Of a DNA stretch of 25,364 bases, positions 9,101-15,997 are shown in pieces. The stretch spans positions 1 to 25,364 of the forward strand of contig DALTWQ010000008.1 in assembly GCA_029987025.1 (NCBI GenBank). Reading direction: 5' to 3'. Source of the DNA: Methanocorpusculum sp. GTDB lineage: Archaea > Halobacteriota > Methanomicrobia > Methanomicrobiales > Methanocorpusculaceae. The notes beneath the pieces are model-generated. The model ran no database searches. It was given only the letters and a program-made list of their open reading frames with translations, and was not told the origin of the DNA. Both the position numbers and the translations under genes were made by a program. Each line of letters starts with the position of its first letter. The first letter of the stretch is position 1.

Positions 9101-9453
9101 GCAGAAAGTACGGCTGCGAAGAGGAACAGAAAAAGTTCGAGGCTGCGCTGAAATACTTCAGGGAGTCAGACCTTCTGCAGAATGCTTTAGAGCAGATTCA
9201 TGAACTGCCGCTTACAACAGCAGACGGCGGGTACCGACGTGCAGATCTGTTTGTGAAGTATACGAATGGTACGTATGCAATATTTGATTACAAGAGTAGC
9301 GCTTCCGCTTCAGTGGATGCTCTTCTGAGGGAGAAATATACCGCACAGCTTACTGAGTACTCGGATATTTTAAGTGCGGTCTATCAGACAAAAGAGAAGA
9401 TTCCTGCGTATCTGTATTATACAGGCGACAGGATGTTTGTACGGGTTGTGTGA
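6178..9453 (+). CDS. addA: AddA-like UvrD/Rep superfamily helicase-nuclease
   Basis: A 1091-residue SF1A helicase fused to a RecB-type nuclease, as in AddA. The helicase motifs are all present: Q-motif (SAQKQAL), Walker A ASAGTGKT (23-30), motif Ia TFTEKAAAEM, DEVQD (387-391), GDMKQSIYRFRGAD (414-427), motif IV DTNFRT, motif V around THVSKG-like TYHVSKGLEFPV (770-781), and motif VI YVGMTRARD (845-853). The C-terminal nuclease is also intact: G959-x3-H963-E964, D1023, D1037-Y-K1039 and Q1057-x3-Y1061. It would unwind and cut DNA ends together with the upstream AddB-like subunit. ATG was chosen because it directly follows the previous stop; AAGGAG at 6161-6166 is a plausible ribosome site. T-tracts follow the gene. 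Confidence 0.9.
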   Translation: MPELTSAQKQALDISHRRCCVTASAGTGKTFVLTQRYIAHLKAGAAAGEILCLTFTEKAAAEMREKIEREVKKTLDDADEKMAAGVPAELSDAEYGNLKAALKDIHRCTISTFHGFCSSVLKEFPIESQTPLGYAVMDELAEQEFVANTIEDTLEHPDTELWKDTVLLYSVFSANEVPKLIIRLLGKLNVCPEWFENLRTEEGREMIYRTWVKLCADKVLESAVSLREDPDVEVLMDDFAVNSEKYLPEAKDIRAAYDRLRQAETDEDMISAADELIAVEFSFKKYNSKISKDVRAQFNKSRTELMEFIPSYRFLKRGISDPHTQLMLSVMKALYEITAAVSGKVEAKKTSAGYLSFDDLINSAKELLKDEKICAVLAKRYKYVLVDEVQDNDTLLTDIINSLAGGDDSLFIVGDMKQSIYRFRGADPECVQNELFSTFPEDGWVTLDTNFRTVKPLIDAVNALFTCLYPEGNDEHIPYEPVKAHRCAYPETEGAAGTLTLLRCEGTADKEADLLARWIGKCVEDGNLLVEDGSGWHPAQYRDIAVLVRKKGDGGRVKKALEVLGIPCHDCSGDKMYTSVEIRDLLSVIRAAVCHEDDKALYAALKSPYFGITDAELAFAAYSTDRYPDNLWRRLNSFLSAGENLPNWVQKSSEDIAGFVPDCRAHLIQALSLLELFARTAVSDTLPHFIRLIYETTGIASVYAALPDGSDALGNLRQFLAAADRISAERGASVYEFLRIIDTCIEKKIDSDGPSDSGDVSEENRVQIMTYHVSKGLEFPVVALYRTGEKYNDMIKDLMTDEKYGAGHSALKYPGDEKSPFLFLQKLIVSKERPVSLREEKRLFYVGMTRARDHLVLTSKKDGSEESYMELFSKGRDNLEGMTKVLGDVDWTPDITSLQAVFDNDWCCVSSADEEERGVLLADISRELTETKEERTARYEEEKKRLQEAKRIQENILRGLCIHEIFEGKNPEETCRKYGCEEEQKKFEAALKYFRESDLLQNALEQIHELPLTTADGGYRRADLFVKYTNGTYAIFDYKSSASASVDALLREKYTAQLTEYSDILSAVYQTKEKIPAYLYYTGDRMFVRVV

Positions 9454-9454
9454 A

Positions 9455-9491
9455 GGTTTTTTAATCTTTTTTTCAGCGGTTGTTTTTTTGG
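9455..9491 (+). terminator. T-tract terminator after addA
   Basis: Three runs of 6-7 T (from about 9457, 9467 and 9483) follow the addA stop. The rest of the gap to the convergent rlmE (9492-9586) shows only an A-run at about 9560-9565, which on the minus strand would be a T-tract ending rlmE. Confidence 0.65.
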
Positions 9492-9586
9492 GTAATCTTA
9501 TCTGGAATACATACGGTTTCATCAACAGTGCCCACTGACCAAAACAACCGTCAATAGTAAAAAATAGAGGGGGTCTTTGAATCGAA

Positions 9587-10234
9587 TTATTCTTCCTTAT
9601 CCTCGGCCTCTTCCTTCTTCACCCGCGCAACCGGAATCCTGTCATCTCTGGCATCTCCGATGAAGTTCTTGGCAACAATATAACACTCAGTACTTCCGCG
9701 TCTTGTTGCAACAGACCTTATGACACGGACCGAGTAGAACTTCTCCTTAACCAGATCGACAAGCTCATTGAAGTCGGTTCCCTGGAATGATTTCATCACC
9801 AGGTTTCCGCCCTGCTTCAGTAGAGATGCCGCAAAGTTCAGCGCTGCCTCATTGAGCGCCATAACCCGTGCCTGGTCGTAGGCTTTAGCGCCTGAAAGGT
9901 GCGGTGATGCATCGCAGACCACTACATTTACCGAAGGCATTGCCGCGCGGATTTTATCCTGGATCTCAGGAGTTGTAAAATCCCCCATGAAGGTGATTGT
10001 TCCTTCAAGGGGGGCTATCGGATTTAAGTCGACGCCGCAGAGCTGCCCGTCGGTAAGGGTTCGTAAGACCTGCAGCCAGCTTCCCGGTGCCGAGCCTAAA
10101 TCTACCACATTGTCGGTTCTCCGTATGATATTGAAGCGGGTGTTGATATCGAGCAGCTTATATGCCGAGCGTGCCCTGAATCCTTCCTTGACGGATTTCC
10201 GGTAAACTGCATCGCGAGTCCATTGTGATCCCAT
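9587..10234 (-). CDS. rlmE: 23S rRNA (uridine-2'-O-)methyltransferase RlmE/FtsJ
   Basis: A 215-residue FtsJ/RrmJ-family methyltransferase that uses SAM to methylate a 2'-O position in the 23S rRNA A-loop during large-subunit assembly. The SAM motif DLGSAPGSW is at 45-53. The catalytic K-D-K-E tetrad is complete: K26 (SAYKL), D108 (CDASPHLSG), K148 (VMKSFQG) and E183 (STECY). The protein ends in a short acidic/basic tail without a TRAM domain, which some archaeal homologues have. The start is fixed by a strong Shine-Dalgarno AGGAGG (minus strand, 10240-10245) six bases from the ATG. It is divergent from pcn and convergent with addA. Confidence 0.93.
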   Translation of the reverse strand: MGSQWTRDAVYRKSVKEGFRARSAYKLLDINTRFNIIRRTDNVVDLGSAPGSWLQVLRTLTDGQLCGVDLNPIAPLEGTITFMGDFTTPEIQDKIRAAMPSVNVVVCDASPHLSGAKAYDQARVMALNEAALNFAASLLKQGGNLVMKSFQGTDFNELVDLVKEKFYSVRVIRSVATRRGSTECYIVAKNFIGDARDDRIPVARVKKEEAEDKEE

Positions 10235-10239
10235 ATTTT

Positions 10240-10245
10240 CCTCCT
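10240..10245 (-). promoter_or_regulatory. Strong Shine-Dalgarno site of rlmE
   Basis: AGGAGG on the minus strand ends five bases before the rlmE ATG (10234). It supports this start and shows that the rlmE transcript has a leader, unlike several neighbours that look leaderless. Confidence 0.7.
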
Positions 10246-10302
10246 GATTTTTCTCTTAGATACTCTTATGAGAAATAGTATTTATTACCTTGTATGAGAA
10301 AA

Positions 10303-10314
10303 CATATAAATATA
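10303..10314 (+). promoter_or_regulatory. TATA box of pcn-priL, with upstream direct repeats
   Basis: The element CATATAAATATA lies about 55-65 bases upstream of the pcn ATG, implying a leader of about 30 bases that contains a GAGGAA ribosome site near 10358. Directly upstream, TATGAGAAA occurs twice (10267-10275 and 10293-10301, offset 26), the second copy touching the TATA box. Confidence 0.65.
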
Positions 10315-10369
10315 GTTTTAACTTTGCCGCGCTAATACATAAGTAACAGCCGGAAAAGAGGAACGCACA

Positions 10370-11116
10370 ATGTTACAGGCAACAATCAAAGCAGATATAT
10401 TCAGAGAAACCATTGAAGCAATCTCAGCACTGGTAAACGAATGCCGTCTTCACCTTGACGCAAACGGTATCAGAACAATTACTGTTGATACATCCAATGT
10501 TGCAATGGTCTCACTCGAACTTTCCGCAGATGCATTTGAAAGCTACAGTTTCACCGGAGAGGCAGCAGAACTCGGTCTCGACATCGAAAAGATTCGTTCC
10601 ATGATGGGACTTATCGGAAAAGAAGACGTCTCTCTTGACCTTGACGATACCGGAAAGAAGATGAAACTCACCTTCGGCGGATATGAATACTCCTTAACTC
10701 TTCTTGACACAAAGACCATCAGAAAGGACCCGAACACCCCGAATCTGAATCTTCCGGCAGTCTTCGAGGTTGCAGGCTCCACCTTCAACGATGCAGTCAA
10801 GGCGGCATCCATGGTTTCCGACAAACTTGCACTCTCCGTCTCCGCAGAGACCAAGGTCTTTACGATGAACGCAGAAGGCGACTCTGATAAAATCAAGCGT
10901 GAGTTATCCGGCGACGATGTCACGTACTCTGCATGCGATAATGCGCGGTCTCTCTTCTCTCTCGACTACTTAAAAGACATGGGACGTGCAATCTCCCGTG
11001 CCGAGAAGGTTCAGATTAAGCTCGGAAACGATCACCCGGTTCAGTTTGCGTTCTCCTACGCAGAAGGCAAGGGCAATATCGGTTATCTTCTTGCTCCGAG
11101 AATTGAGGCTGATTAA
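10370..11116 (+). CDS. pcn: DNA polymerase sliding clamp PCNA
   Basis: A 248-residue protein of the usual PCNA length. PCNA is a homotrimeric ring that tethers DNA polymerases, FEN1, ligase and other factors to DNA. The N-terminus (MLQATIKADIFRETIEAIS) and the LDANGIRTITVD segment are characteristic of archaeal PCNA. The interdomain connector region (around residues 118-130) and the C-terminal LLAPRIEAD end are intact. A ribosome site (GAGGAA) lies about 8 bases before the ATG. priL follows after an 8-base gap, so the two are co-transcribed: clamp plus primase subunit. Confidence 0.97.
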   Translation: MLQATIKADIFRETIEAISALVNECRLHLDANGIRTITVDTSNVAMVSLELSADAFESYSFTGEAAELGLDIEKIRSMMGLIGKEDVSLDLDDTGKKMKLTFGGYEYSLTLLDTKTIRKDPNTPNLNLPAVFEVAGSTFNDAVKAASMVSDKLALSVSAETKVFTMNAEGDSDKIKRELSGDDVTYSACDNARSLFSLDYLKDMGRAISRAEKVQIKLGNDHPVQFAFSYAEGKGNIGYLLAPRIEAD

Positions 11117-11124
11117 TCCGGAAT

Positions 11125-12246
11125 ATGCCTGCTGTTGAACTGCGGGACTTACTACATTACCCTTTTTTACCTGAAGCACAGAAGGTTTTAGCTTCCCGCG
11201 GTATTTCTGTTGATTCGCTGACGAAGACGGAGTCCGGCCGCGGATATCTTGAAAAGGCAGCATCCCGTGTGATGTATGCAATCGACGGAAAAGAACTGTA
11301 TCCGTCAGATACATCAGGCGACAATATTTCAGATATTATTACGTATGTTTTAGCGCGTATTCTTGTCTCGTGCGTGAAGGATAAGCAGACGATTCAGCGG
11401 TTTGTAAATGCTGAGGCAAAGCGTGTGTATTCTGCTCTTTCCTCCGAGCAGAATATCTCTTTGAAGCAGCGTGTCTGTACTGAGTTCGGTATTTCTGTTG
11501 ATACAAAAAAGCTCACGGTAATTCAGTATGTTGAGATGTGCTGCGGTATCCGTGATGCAAAATGGCGCCTGATTAACCGGGATGTTGTTGACGGATACGT
11601 TCCTGTCTCATCAGATGAGCTGGAGATTCTTCTGTGCGAAAAGATTAAGAATCATCTGAGCTCTTCGCTTCCTCTTGCGGTTCCGGCGTCTCTTGAGCGG
11701 GATTTTCAGCCGTGGACCGAGAAGATTTCCGCGAAGGTGAAGGAGCGGACCCTGGAAGAATTCGGCACAATTGAAGAGACTGCGTTTCCCCCCTGTATCC
11801 AGACGCTTATCGAGGCGGCCGCTGCGGGTTCGAATATTGTGCACTCCGGGCGGTTTGCTCTTGTTACGTTCCTGCACACAGTGGGAATGAGTGAAGACCA
11901 GATTGAGGGGATTTTTGCCCGCAGCCCGAATTATAATGCGGATATGACTGAGTATCAGGTAAATCATATTCTGACGCATGAGTATGATTCGATGTCGTGC
12001 GCTACAATGCAGACGCACGGGGTATGTTCGCACAAAAATGATAAATGCGCGAAGGTGAATCATCCGCTGTCATATTACCGGAATGCAAAACGCTTGGCCG
12101 AACGAAAGCGGCTCGCTGAGGAACGCCGTGCAGCACGTGAGGCTGCTGCAGCGGAAGCGAAGGCGAAAGCGGCTGAGGGTGCTGATGCGAAGACGGCTGA
12201 AGCGGAGAATGGTTCTGCGCCCGCTTCTTCTGAAGAGAAAAAATAA
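11125..12246 (+). CDS. priL: DNA primase large subunit PriL (Fe-S)
   Basis: A 373-residue archaeal/eukaryotic primase regulatory subunit. It partners the catalytic PriS (not in this window) to make RNA primers. The N-terminal segment ELRDLLHYPFLPEA is typical. The four Fe-S cysteines of the C-terminal domain are visible: C224 (FPPC), C292, C301 (THGVC) and C308 (NDKC), followed by NHPLSYY. After about residue 320 the chain becomes a low-complexity tail rich in Ala, Glu and Lys, probably disordered. It lies in an operon with pcn. A T-tract follows. Confidence 0.95.
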   Translation: MPAVELRDLLHYPFLPEAQKVLASRGISVDSLTKTESGRGYLEKAASRVMYAIDGKELYPSDTSGDNISDIITYVLARILVSCVKDKQTIQRFVNAEAKRVYSALSSEQNISLKQRVCTEFGISVDTKKLTVIQYVEMCCGIRDAKWRLINRDVVDGYVPVSSDELEILLCEKIKNHLSSSLPLAVPASLERDFQPWTEKISAKVKERTLEEFGTIEETAFPPCIQTLIEAAAAGSNIVHSGRFALVTFLHTVGMSEDQIEGIFARSPNYNADMTEYQVNHILTHEYDSMSCATMQTHGVCSHKNDKCAKVNHPLSYYRNAKRLAERKRLAEERRAAREAAAAEAKAKAAEGADAKTAEAENGSAPASSEEKK

Positions 12247-12247
12247 T

Positions 12248-12275
12248 TCTGTTTTTTGTTTTGAAATTCTTTTGG
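12248..12275 (+). terminator. T-tract terminator after priL
   Basis: TTTTTTGTTTTG and TTCTTTT follow directly after the priL stop. The convergent aIF2-beta gene has A-runs at about 12310-12323 (T-runs on its own strand), so this 79-bp gap probably holds terminators for both directions. Confidence 0.5.
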
Positions 12276-12325
12276 CTTACGGGAATAAACACACGCCTTT
12301 GGCTGAGGTAAAAAAGTAAGAAAAA

Positions 12326-12946
12326 TTATAATATCTTCTGGGTGAAGGCAACCTGTCCGGAAATCTTGGTGATTCTGATTTTTACCTTCGAACCCACTTT
12401 TACGCCGGAGACGTAGAGGATGAACTTGCCGACATGAGCAACCCCGTCCCCTTTCTTGCTGATAGAGTCAATCGTGACCTCCATCTCCTTTCCTTCCTCG
12501 ACAGCGCCCACGGAAGATACTGCCTTTGCAGCTCCTTTCCGCCGCTTAATCGGACGCTTTGAACCGCAGGCTTCGCAGAGGAGCATTAAAACACGGTCTT
12601 CCTTGATGAGTTTCGTATCCGGTCTTCCGCACTCGGAGCAGATGACATAATCTCCCACATATTCTTCAACAATATTGGCAAACTGTTCCGGCTCGAACTT
12701 ACCGTTGAATACTGCGCGGGTACCGTTGATTTTTGCTGCAGTACCTAACTCTCCGCTGATGTATTTTAAGAGGTGGGCATCTTCACGGTTCAGTTTTTCT
12801 GCTATCTCTGCAAAGTTTTCCAGAACCGTGGTCTTGCCTTCCAGGTAAACACGTGTCTTTGGAACACTGAAACGTTCACCGGAGTCGGTCGGTTCCTCCA
12901 TTCCGTCATATGCAGCATTCAGCATATCTTCGTATGACTGTACCAT
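12326..12946 (-). CDS. Translation initiation factor aIF2 subunit beta with C-terminal TRAM domain
   Basis: A 206-residue protein. Residues 1-135 are aIF2-beta: a central alpha/beta domain and a C-terminal zinc ribbon with C103-x2-C106 and C124-x2-C127. aIF2 brings initiator Met-tRNA to the small ribosomal subunit. Residues from about 146 to 206 (EEGKEMEVTIDSISKKGDGV onward) form a TRAM domain, an RNA-binding beta barrel. This fusion makes it longer than the roughly 140-residue basic form and, from memory, is seen in other methanogens. A TATA-like element (minus strand of 12971-12980) about 30 bases upstream suggests a leaderless mRNA. Confidence 0.92.
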   Translation of the reverse strand: MVQSYEDMLNAAYDGMEEPTDSGERFSVPKTRVYLEGKTTVLENFAEIAEKLNREDAHLLKYISGELGTAAKINGTRAVFNGKFEPEQFANIVEEYVGDYVICSECGRPDTKLIKEDRVLMLLCEACGSKRPIKRRKGAAKAVSSVGAVEEGKEMEVTIDSISKKGDGVAHVGKFILYVSGVKVGSKVKIRITKISGQVAFTQKIL

Positions 12947-13061
12947 AATAGAATATCATTTGGTTTGAGAAGGGATAAAGTACGTGGATGGATACGTGTG
13001 AAAAAATCAGGAAACGGTTTCAAAAGAATATCAGTACTTATGATGAGTGTTTCGAAAGCAG

Positions 13062-13080
13062 AATCAAAAATAAAAAATAT
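13062..13080 (-). terminator. T-tract terminator after pgk
   Basis: On the minus strand, runs of 5 and 6 T follow the pgk stop within about 25 bases (plus-strand CAAAAATAAAAAATAT). The remainder of the gap to aIF2-beta carries its promoter region. Confidence 0.5.
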
Positions 13081-13088
13081 TGAATGTA

Positions 13089-14306
13089 TCAGTTTCCGAA
13101 CTTTGCCCAACTCTTTTCGATTGCCTCGATTGCCGGGAGTTTCTTGCCTGTCAGGAACTCAATGCATGCGCCGCCGCCGGTTGAAAGGTGGGAGTATTCG
13201 GATGCAAGTCCGAGCTTTTCAATAACAGCTGCAGTGTGACCTCCGCCGCAGACGGTAAACTCGGCATTTGCTGCAGCGTGGAGAACCTCGAAGGTTCCTG
13301 CTGCAAAGTTTGCATCCTCAAACACACCGGCAGGTCCGTTCATAACAACCGTTCCTGCATTCTTTAACACATCTGAAATAACACCAATCGATTCAGAACC
13401 CATGTCCATAACCGGGCAGTTCTTCGGAACCGCGGTAACCGGATACTCGCGGCGCTCGTCGTTTTCTTTGACCGCAACAAACTCCGGAAGAACAACTCTG
13501 TCGCCGAACTTTTCGAGAATGCGTTTTGCATGCTCTACTTCATTGTCATAGCCTAAGGTGTGGATAAGACTCTTTGACGGTTCTCCGATGTCGATGCCTT
13601 TTGCAAGATAGAATGCATTTGCAACAACACCAATTATAATCGCTTTGTCTGCAGTTTTGTTTGCAAGAACGTTTTCTGCAACAGCCATGGAGTCATCGAG
13701 TTTTGTTCCGCCGAGCACGAAAGTAACCGGCTTGGGGGCGGAGGTAAAGACCTTTGAAAGCATCTTTACTTCCTTTTCCATTAAAAGACCGGCAACGGTT
13801 TTCATTGCGAACGGGAGGCCGGTAATGGAGGGCTGGGAGCGGTGGGCAGTTCCGAATGCATCATAGACAAATAAATCTGCCATCGAAGCGAGTTTGCGGA
13901 CGATATGGGTCTTTGCCCCCTCTTCGGCGGGCAGAGATAAGTTTTCTTCGCTTGAGAATCTGGTGTTTTCAAGAAGGATTACATCGCCCGGATGTGCTTC
14001 GCGGATAGCGTGCTTTGCGCAGCTTCCGAAGATGTCATCAACATAGTTTACCGGCATTCCAAGCAGACTTTCCAGTTTATCTGCGTGGGCTGCAAGCGTG
14101 GTGAAGTCCTTCTTGCCCGGGCGGCTCTGGTGCGCGAGAACAACAACTTTTGCATCTTCGAGTGCCTGGATGGTGGGGACGTGTTCACGGAATCGCTTGT
14201 CATCGAGAATGGTATTTGAGGATGGGTCGATAGGACTATTGAAGTCAACTCTGACGAGAACGGTTTTTCCCCGTGTCTCAACATCCTCCAGAGTTCCGAA
14301 GGTCAT
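13089..14306 (-). CDS. pgk: Phosphoglycerate kinase
   Basis: A 405-residue archaeal phosphoglycerate kinase, which interconverts 1,3-bisphosphoglycerate + ADP and 3-phosphoglycerate + ATP; in methanogens it works mainly in the gluconeogenic direction. Visible motifs are VRVDFNSP (residues 18-25), AHQSRPGKKD, LLENTRFSSEE, LGGTKLDDS, MNGPAGVFED and the C-terminal STGGGACIEFLTGKKLPAI. The length and sequence style fit the archaeal class. No Shine-Dalgarno motif is visible. A TATA-like TTTATGTA (minus strand of about 14333-14341) about 30 bases upstream fits a leaderless message. The YgjP-like gene lies upstream on the same strand with a 62-bp gap. Confidence 0.96.
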   Translation of the reverse strand: MTFGTLEDVETRGKTVLVRVDFNSPIDPSSNTILDDKRFREHVPTIQALEDAKVVVLAHQSRPGKKDFTTLAAHADKLESLLGMPVNYVDDIFGSCAKHAIREAHPGDVILLENTRFSSEENLSLPAEEGAKTHIVRKLASMADLFVYDAFGTAHRSQPSITGLPFAMKTVAGLLMEKEVKMLSKVFTSAPKPVTFVLGGTKLDDSMAVAENVLANKTADKAIIIGVVANAFYLAKGIDIGEPSKSLIHTLGYDNEVEHAKRILEKFGDRVVLPEFVAVKENDERREYPVTAVPKNCPVMDMGSESIGVISDVLKNAGTVVMNGPAGVFEDANFAAGTFEVLHAAANAEFTVCGGGHTAAVIEKLGLASEYSHLSTGGGACIEFLTGKKLPAIEAIEKSWAKFGN

Positions 14307-14368
14307 ATGTACTTATTCTCTTAGTGTTATAACTACATAAATTCAATGAGTTGATGAGGAGGAAAGAA

Positions 14369-15091
14369 TCAGAACTCCCACAGCCACCCGTCTTTTTTAA
14401 GCACCGCTTCCGCCTTCTCATATTCAGGCATCAGCCGCTTTACTTCAGCCCAGAAACCTGCCTGATGATTTCTGTGCTTTAAGTGCGCCACCTCATGCAC
14501 AATCAGATACTCCGCCGCGAACTGCGGTGCAAGCATCATCTTGACATTAATAATAATCCCGGTTTTCGGCGTGCAGCACCCCCACTTCCGCTCCTGAACA
14601 CGTACTCTGAGTGCTGGTACGGCAACCCCGCACTGCTTCGCATACTTTTCTGCGAACGGCTTTAGAACTGCCGTCCCCTCTCTTCTGAACAGATAAATCA
14701 CTGCGGCCCTGCAGGCATCTTCTGCTTCATCATCCGAAAAATCCGCGGGAACAGTCAGCACCAGTTCATCGCCGGAAAATGATGCGCGGACCGTGCTGCC
14801 CGCCTTGCGGCGGATTGTATATGTTCTGCCGAAGAAGGGAATTATCTCTCCTTCAGCATATTTCCGGTGCGGAACTTCACGCGCGCTGAATCTCTCCGTA
14901 TGCTTTGCAATCCATGCGGCTTTTGTCTGCGCGAAAGCGAGCGCTTCTTCGAGCGGATAGCCTGCAGGCATCCTGAGAAGCACCGTACCGTCCGTTTTTA
15001 CCGTGATTCCGACGGTGCGGCGCTTCGCAGACCAGACCGGGGTTATCTGGTACTCGCGTCCTTCGAAGAAAACGCATTCTGCACGTTCCAT
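14369..15091 (-). CDS. YgjP/DUF45-type metal-dependent hydrolase (M48-like)
   Basis: A predicted zinc metallohydrolase of the YgjP/DUF45 (SprT-like, M48-like) family; the substrate is unknown. Near the C-terminus is HEVAHLKHRNH, i.e. HExxH-x5-H, followed by FW, the family signature. KWGCCTPKTG upstream matches the conserved W-G-C/S-C block, and the N-terminal KRRTVGITVKTDGTVLLRMP segment is also typical. I chose the ATG at 15091 (240 residues). The longer frame would need a TTG at 15136 inside the start of the divergent gene, whereas a TATA-like TTAATTATATTC (minus strand, 15117-15128) sits about 30 bases before this ATG. It may share a transcript with pgk. Confidence 0.85.
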   Translation of the reverse strand: MERAECVFFEGREYQITPVWSAKRRTVGITVKTDGTVLLRMPAGYPLEEALAFAQTKAAWIAKHTERFSAREVPHRKYAEGEIIPFFGRTYTIRRKAGSTVRASFSGDELVLTVPADFSDDEAEDACRAAVIYLFRREGTAVLKPFAEKYAKQCGVAVPALRVRVQERKWGCCTPKTGIIINVKMMLAPQFAAEYLIVHEVAHLKHRNHQAGFWAEVKRLMPEYEKAEAVLKKDGWLWEF

Positions 15092-15135
15092 ACGTGAAAC
15101 ATTATCTCTTTTCCATGCGAATATAATTAACTGCA

Positions 15136-15591
15136 ATGAAAGAGACTTCGCTCCTGAAACGGATTCTGAAATGGCTTTTCGGAGCGGAGCCGAAAGTTCA
15201 CGCGATAGAACATGACCTCTTAGTTCAGCTTCTTGAGATGGGAAAGTCCTCGGTGCCGAATGAGTACATGGTGCTCTTAAGCGCTGAAAACGGGGTCATC
15301 AACATGACCTACCAACTGCCGGGTTCCGGTGCAGGAGAAGATGCCTCATATATCTTAATGGATATGAAGCCTCTCGGGATGTCTTACGTCGGAACTGCAC
15401 ACAGTCATCCGGGCGGTGTTATTATGCCTTCGGATACGGATTATGCGACCTTCGCTGAAACGGGTCAGGTTCATATCATAGTGGGTGAACCTTTCGATGA
15501 GTATTCATGGCGGGCATTTAACCGCGATGGAAAACAGATAAAACTGGATATTGTATACCATGAAACGTATAGTAGCAACAGGAACCTTTGA
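15136..15591 (+). CDS. JAMM/MPN+ domain metalloprotease
   Basis: A 151-residue zinc isopeptidase-like protein. The JAMM motif is complete: E43, then H89-S-H91-x7-S99-x2-D102. In archaea, proteins of this type can remove ubiquitin-like SAMP modifiers from target proteins (studied in Haloferax) or process similar C-termini. I infer a desampylase-like role but see no SAMP gene here. A basic/hydrophobic N-terminal helix (LLKRILKWLF, residues 6-15) precedes the domain and could be a membrane- or partner-binding helix. The 3' end overlaps the ribL start by 32 bases, indicating translational coupling. It is divergent from the YgjP-like gene with only 44 bases between starts. Confidence 0.85.
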   Translation: MKETSLLKRILKWLFGAEPKVHAIEHDLLVQLLEMGKSSVPNEYMVLLSAENGVINMTYQLPGSGAGEDASYILMDMKPLGMSYVGTAHSHPGGVIMPSDTDYATFAETGQVHIIVGEPFDEYSWRAFNRDGKQIKLDIVYHETYSSNRNL

Positions 15592-15997
15592 TATACTGCA
15601 CCCCGGACACGTCTACTTCCTTTCCGAGTCACGCAAACTTGGAGATGAACTCTGGGTAATCGTCTCCCGTGAAAAAAATATAAAACACAAACCAGTCCCG
15701 GTCGTCTCTGAAGAACAGCGGCTTATTATGGTTCAGAGCCTGAAATGTGTCGACCATGCAGTCTTAGGCGATGAACAGGATATGTTTAAACCAATCAGGG
15801 AAATCAATCCGGATATCATTACCCTCGGATACAACCAGTACTTTGACGACAATAAACTCCGCGCCCAGCTTGCAGAGCGCGGCATACACACCGAAGTTGT
15901 ACGGATTCCTGCCTATACAGGCTCTAAATTTACCTCAAGCAGTCAGATAGTTGATGAAACAATCCGGAGGAGAGGAAATGCGGAAAAACACGCTTGA
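15560..15997 (+). CDS. ribL: FAD synthase (archaeal RibL, nucleotidyltransferase)
   Basis: A 145-residue archaeal FMN adenylyltransferase that makes FAD from FMN and ATP (CTP-type nucleotidyltransferase fold). Motifs: ATGTFDILHPGHVYFL with H14-x2-H17 (HxGH), GYNQYFDDN, and the C-terminal SSSQIV, which corresponds to the second nucleotide-binding motif. I chose the ATG at 15560 (MKRIVATG); an alternative TTG at 15551 would add only three residues. The start overlaps the JAMM gene by 32 bases and the end overlaps the DUF2284 gene by 20, so it sits in the middle of a tightly packed operon. Confidence 0.9.
   Translation: MKRIVATGTFDILHPGHVYFLSESRKLGDELWVIVSREKNIKHKPVPVVSEEQRLIMVQSLKCVDHAVLGDEQDMFKPIREINPDIITLGYNQYFDDNKLRAQLAERGIHTEVVRIPAYTGSKFTSSSQIVDETIRRRGNAEKHA
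15966..15972 (+). promoter_or_regulatory. Shine-Dalgarno site deciding the DUF2284 start
   Basis: GGAGGAG lies five bases before the ATG at 15978, inside the ribL coding sequence. It favours this ATG over the upstream in-frame TTG/ATG at 15951/15954. Confidence 0.7.

Noticed and set aside
3164..9453. AddAB-like pair as part of a phage-defence island
   Set aside because: Neighbours are housekeeping genes (leuS, rlmE, pcn), and no toxin, restriction, integrase or other defence-type gene is present, so a general repair role is the simpler reading.
12130..12240. Ala/Glu/Lys-rich end of priL as a frameshift artefact
   Set aside because: The frame stays open to a normal stop with a T-tract just after; low-complexity charged tails are plausible in a disordered C-terminus.
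15092..15136. Longer YgjP-like protein starting at TTG 15136
   Set aside because: It would overlap the start of the divergent JAMM gene and the likely promoter; the extra 15 residues do not look like the family.
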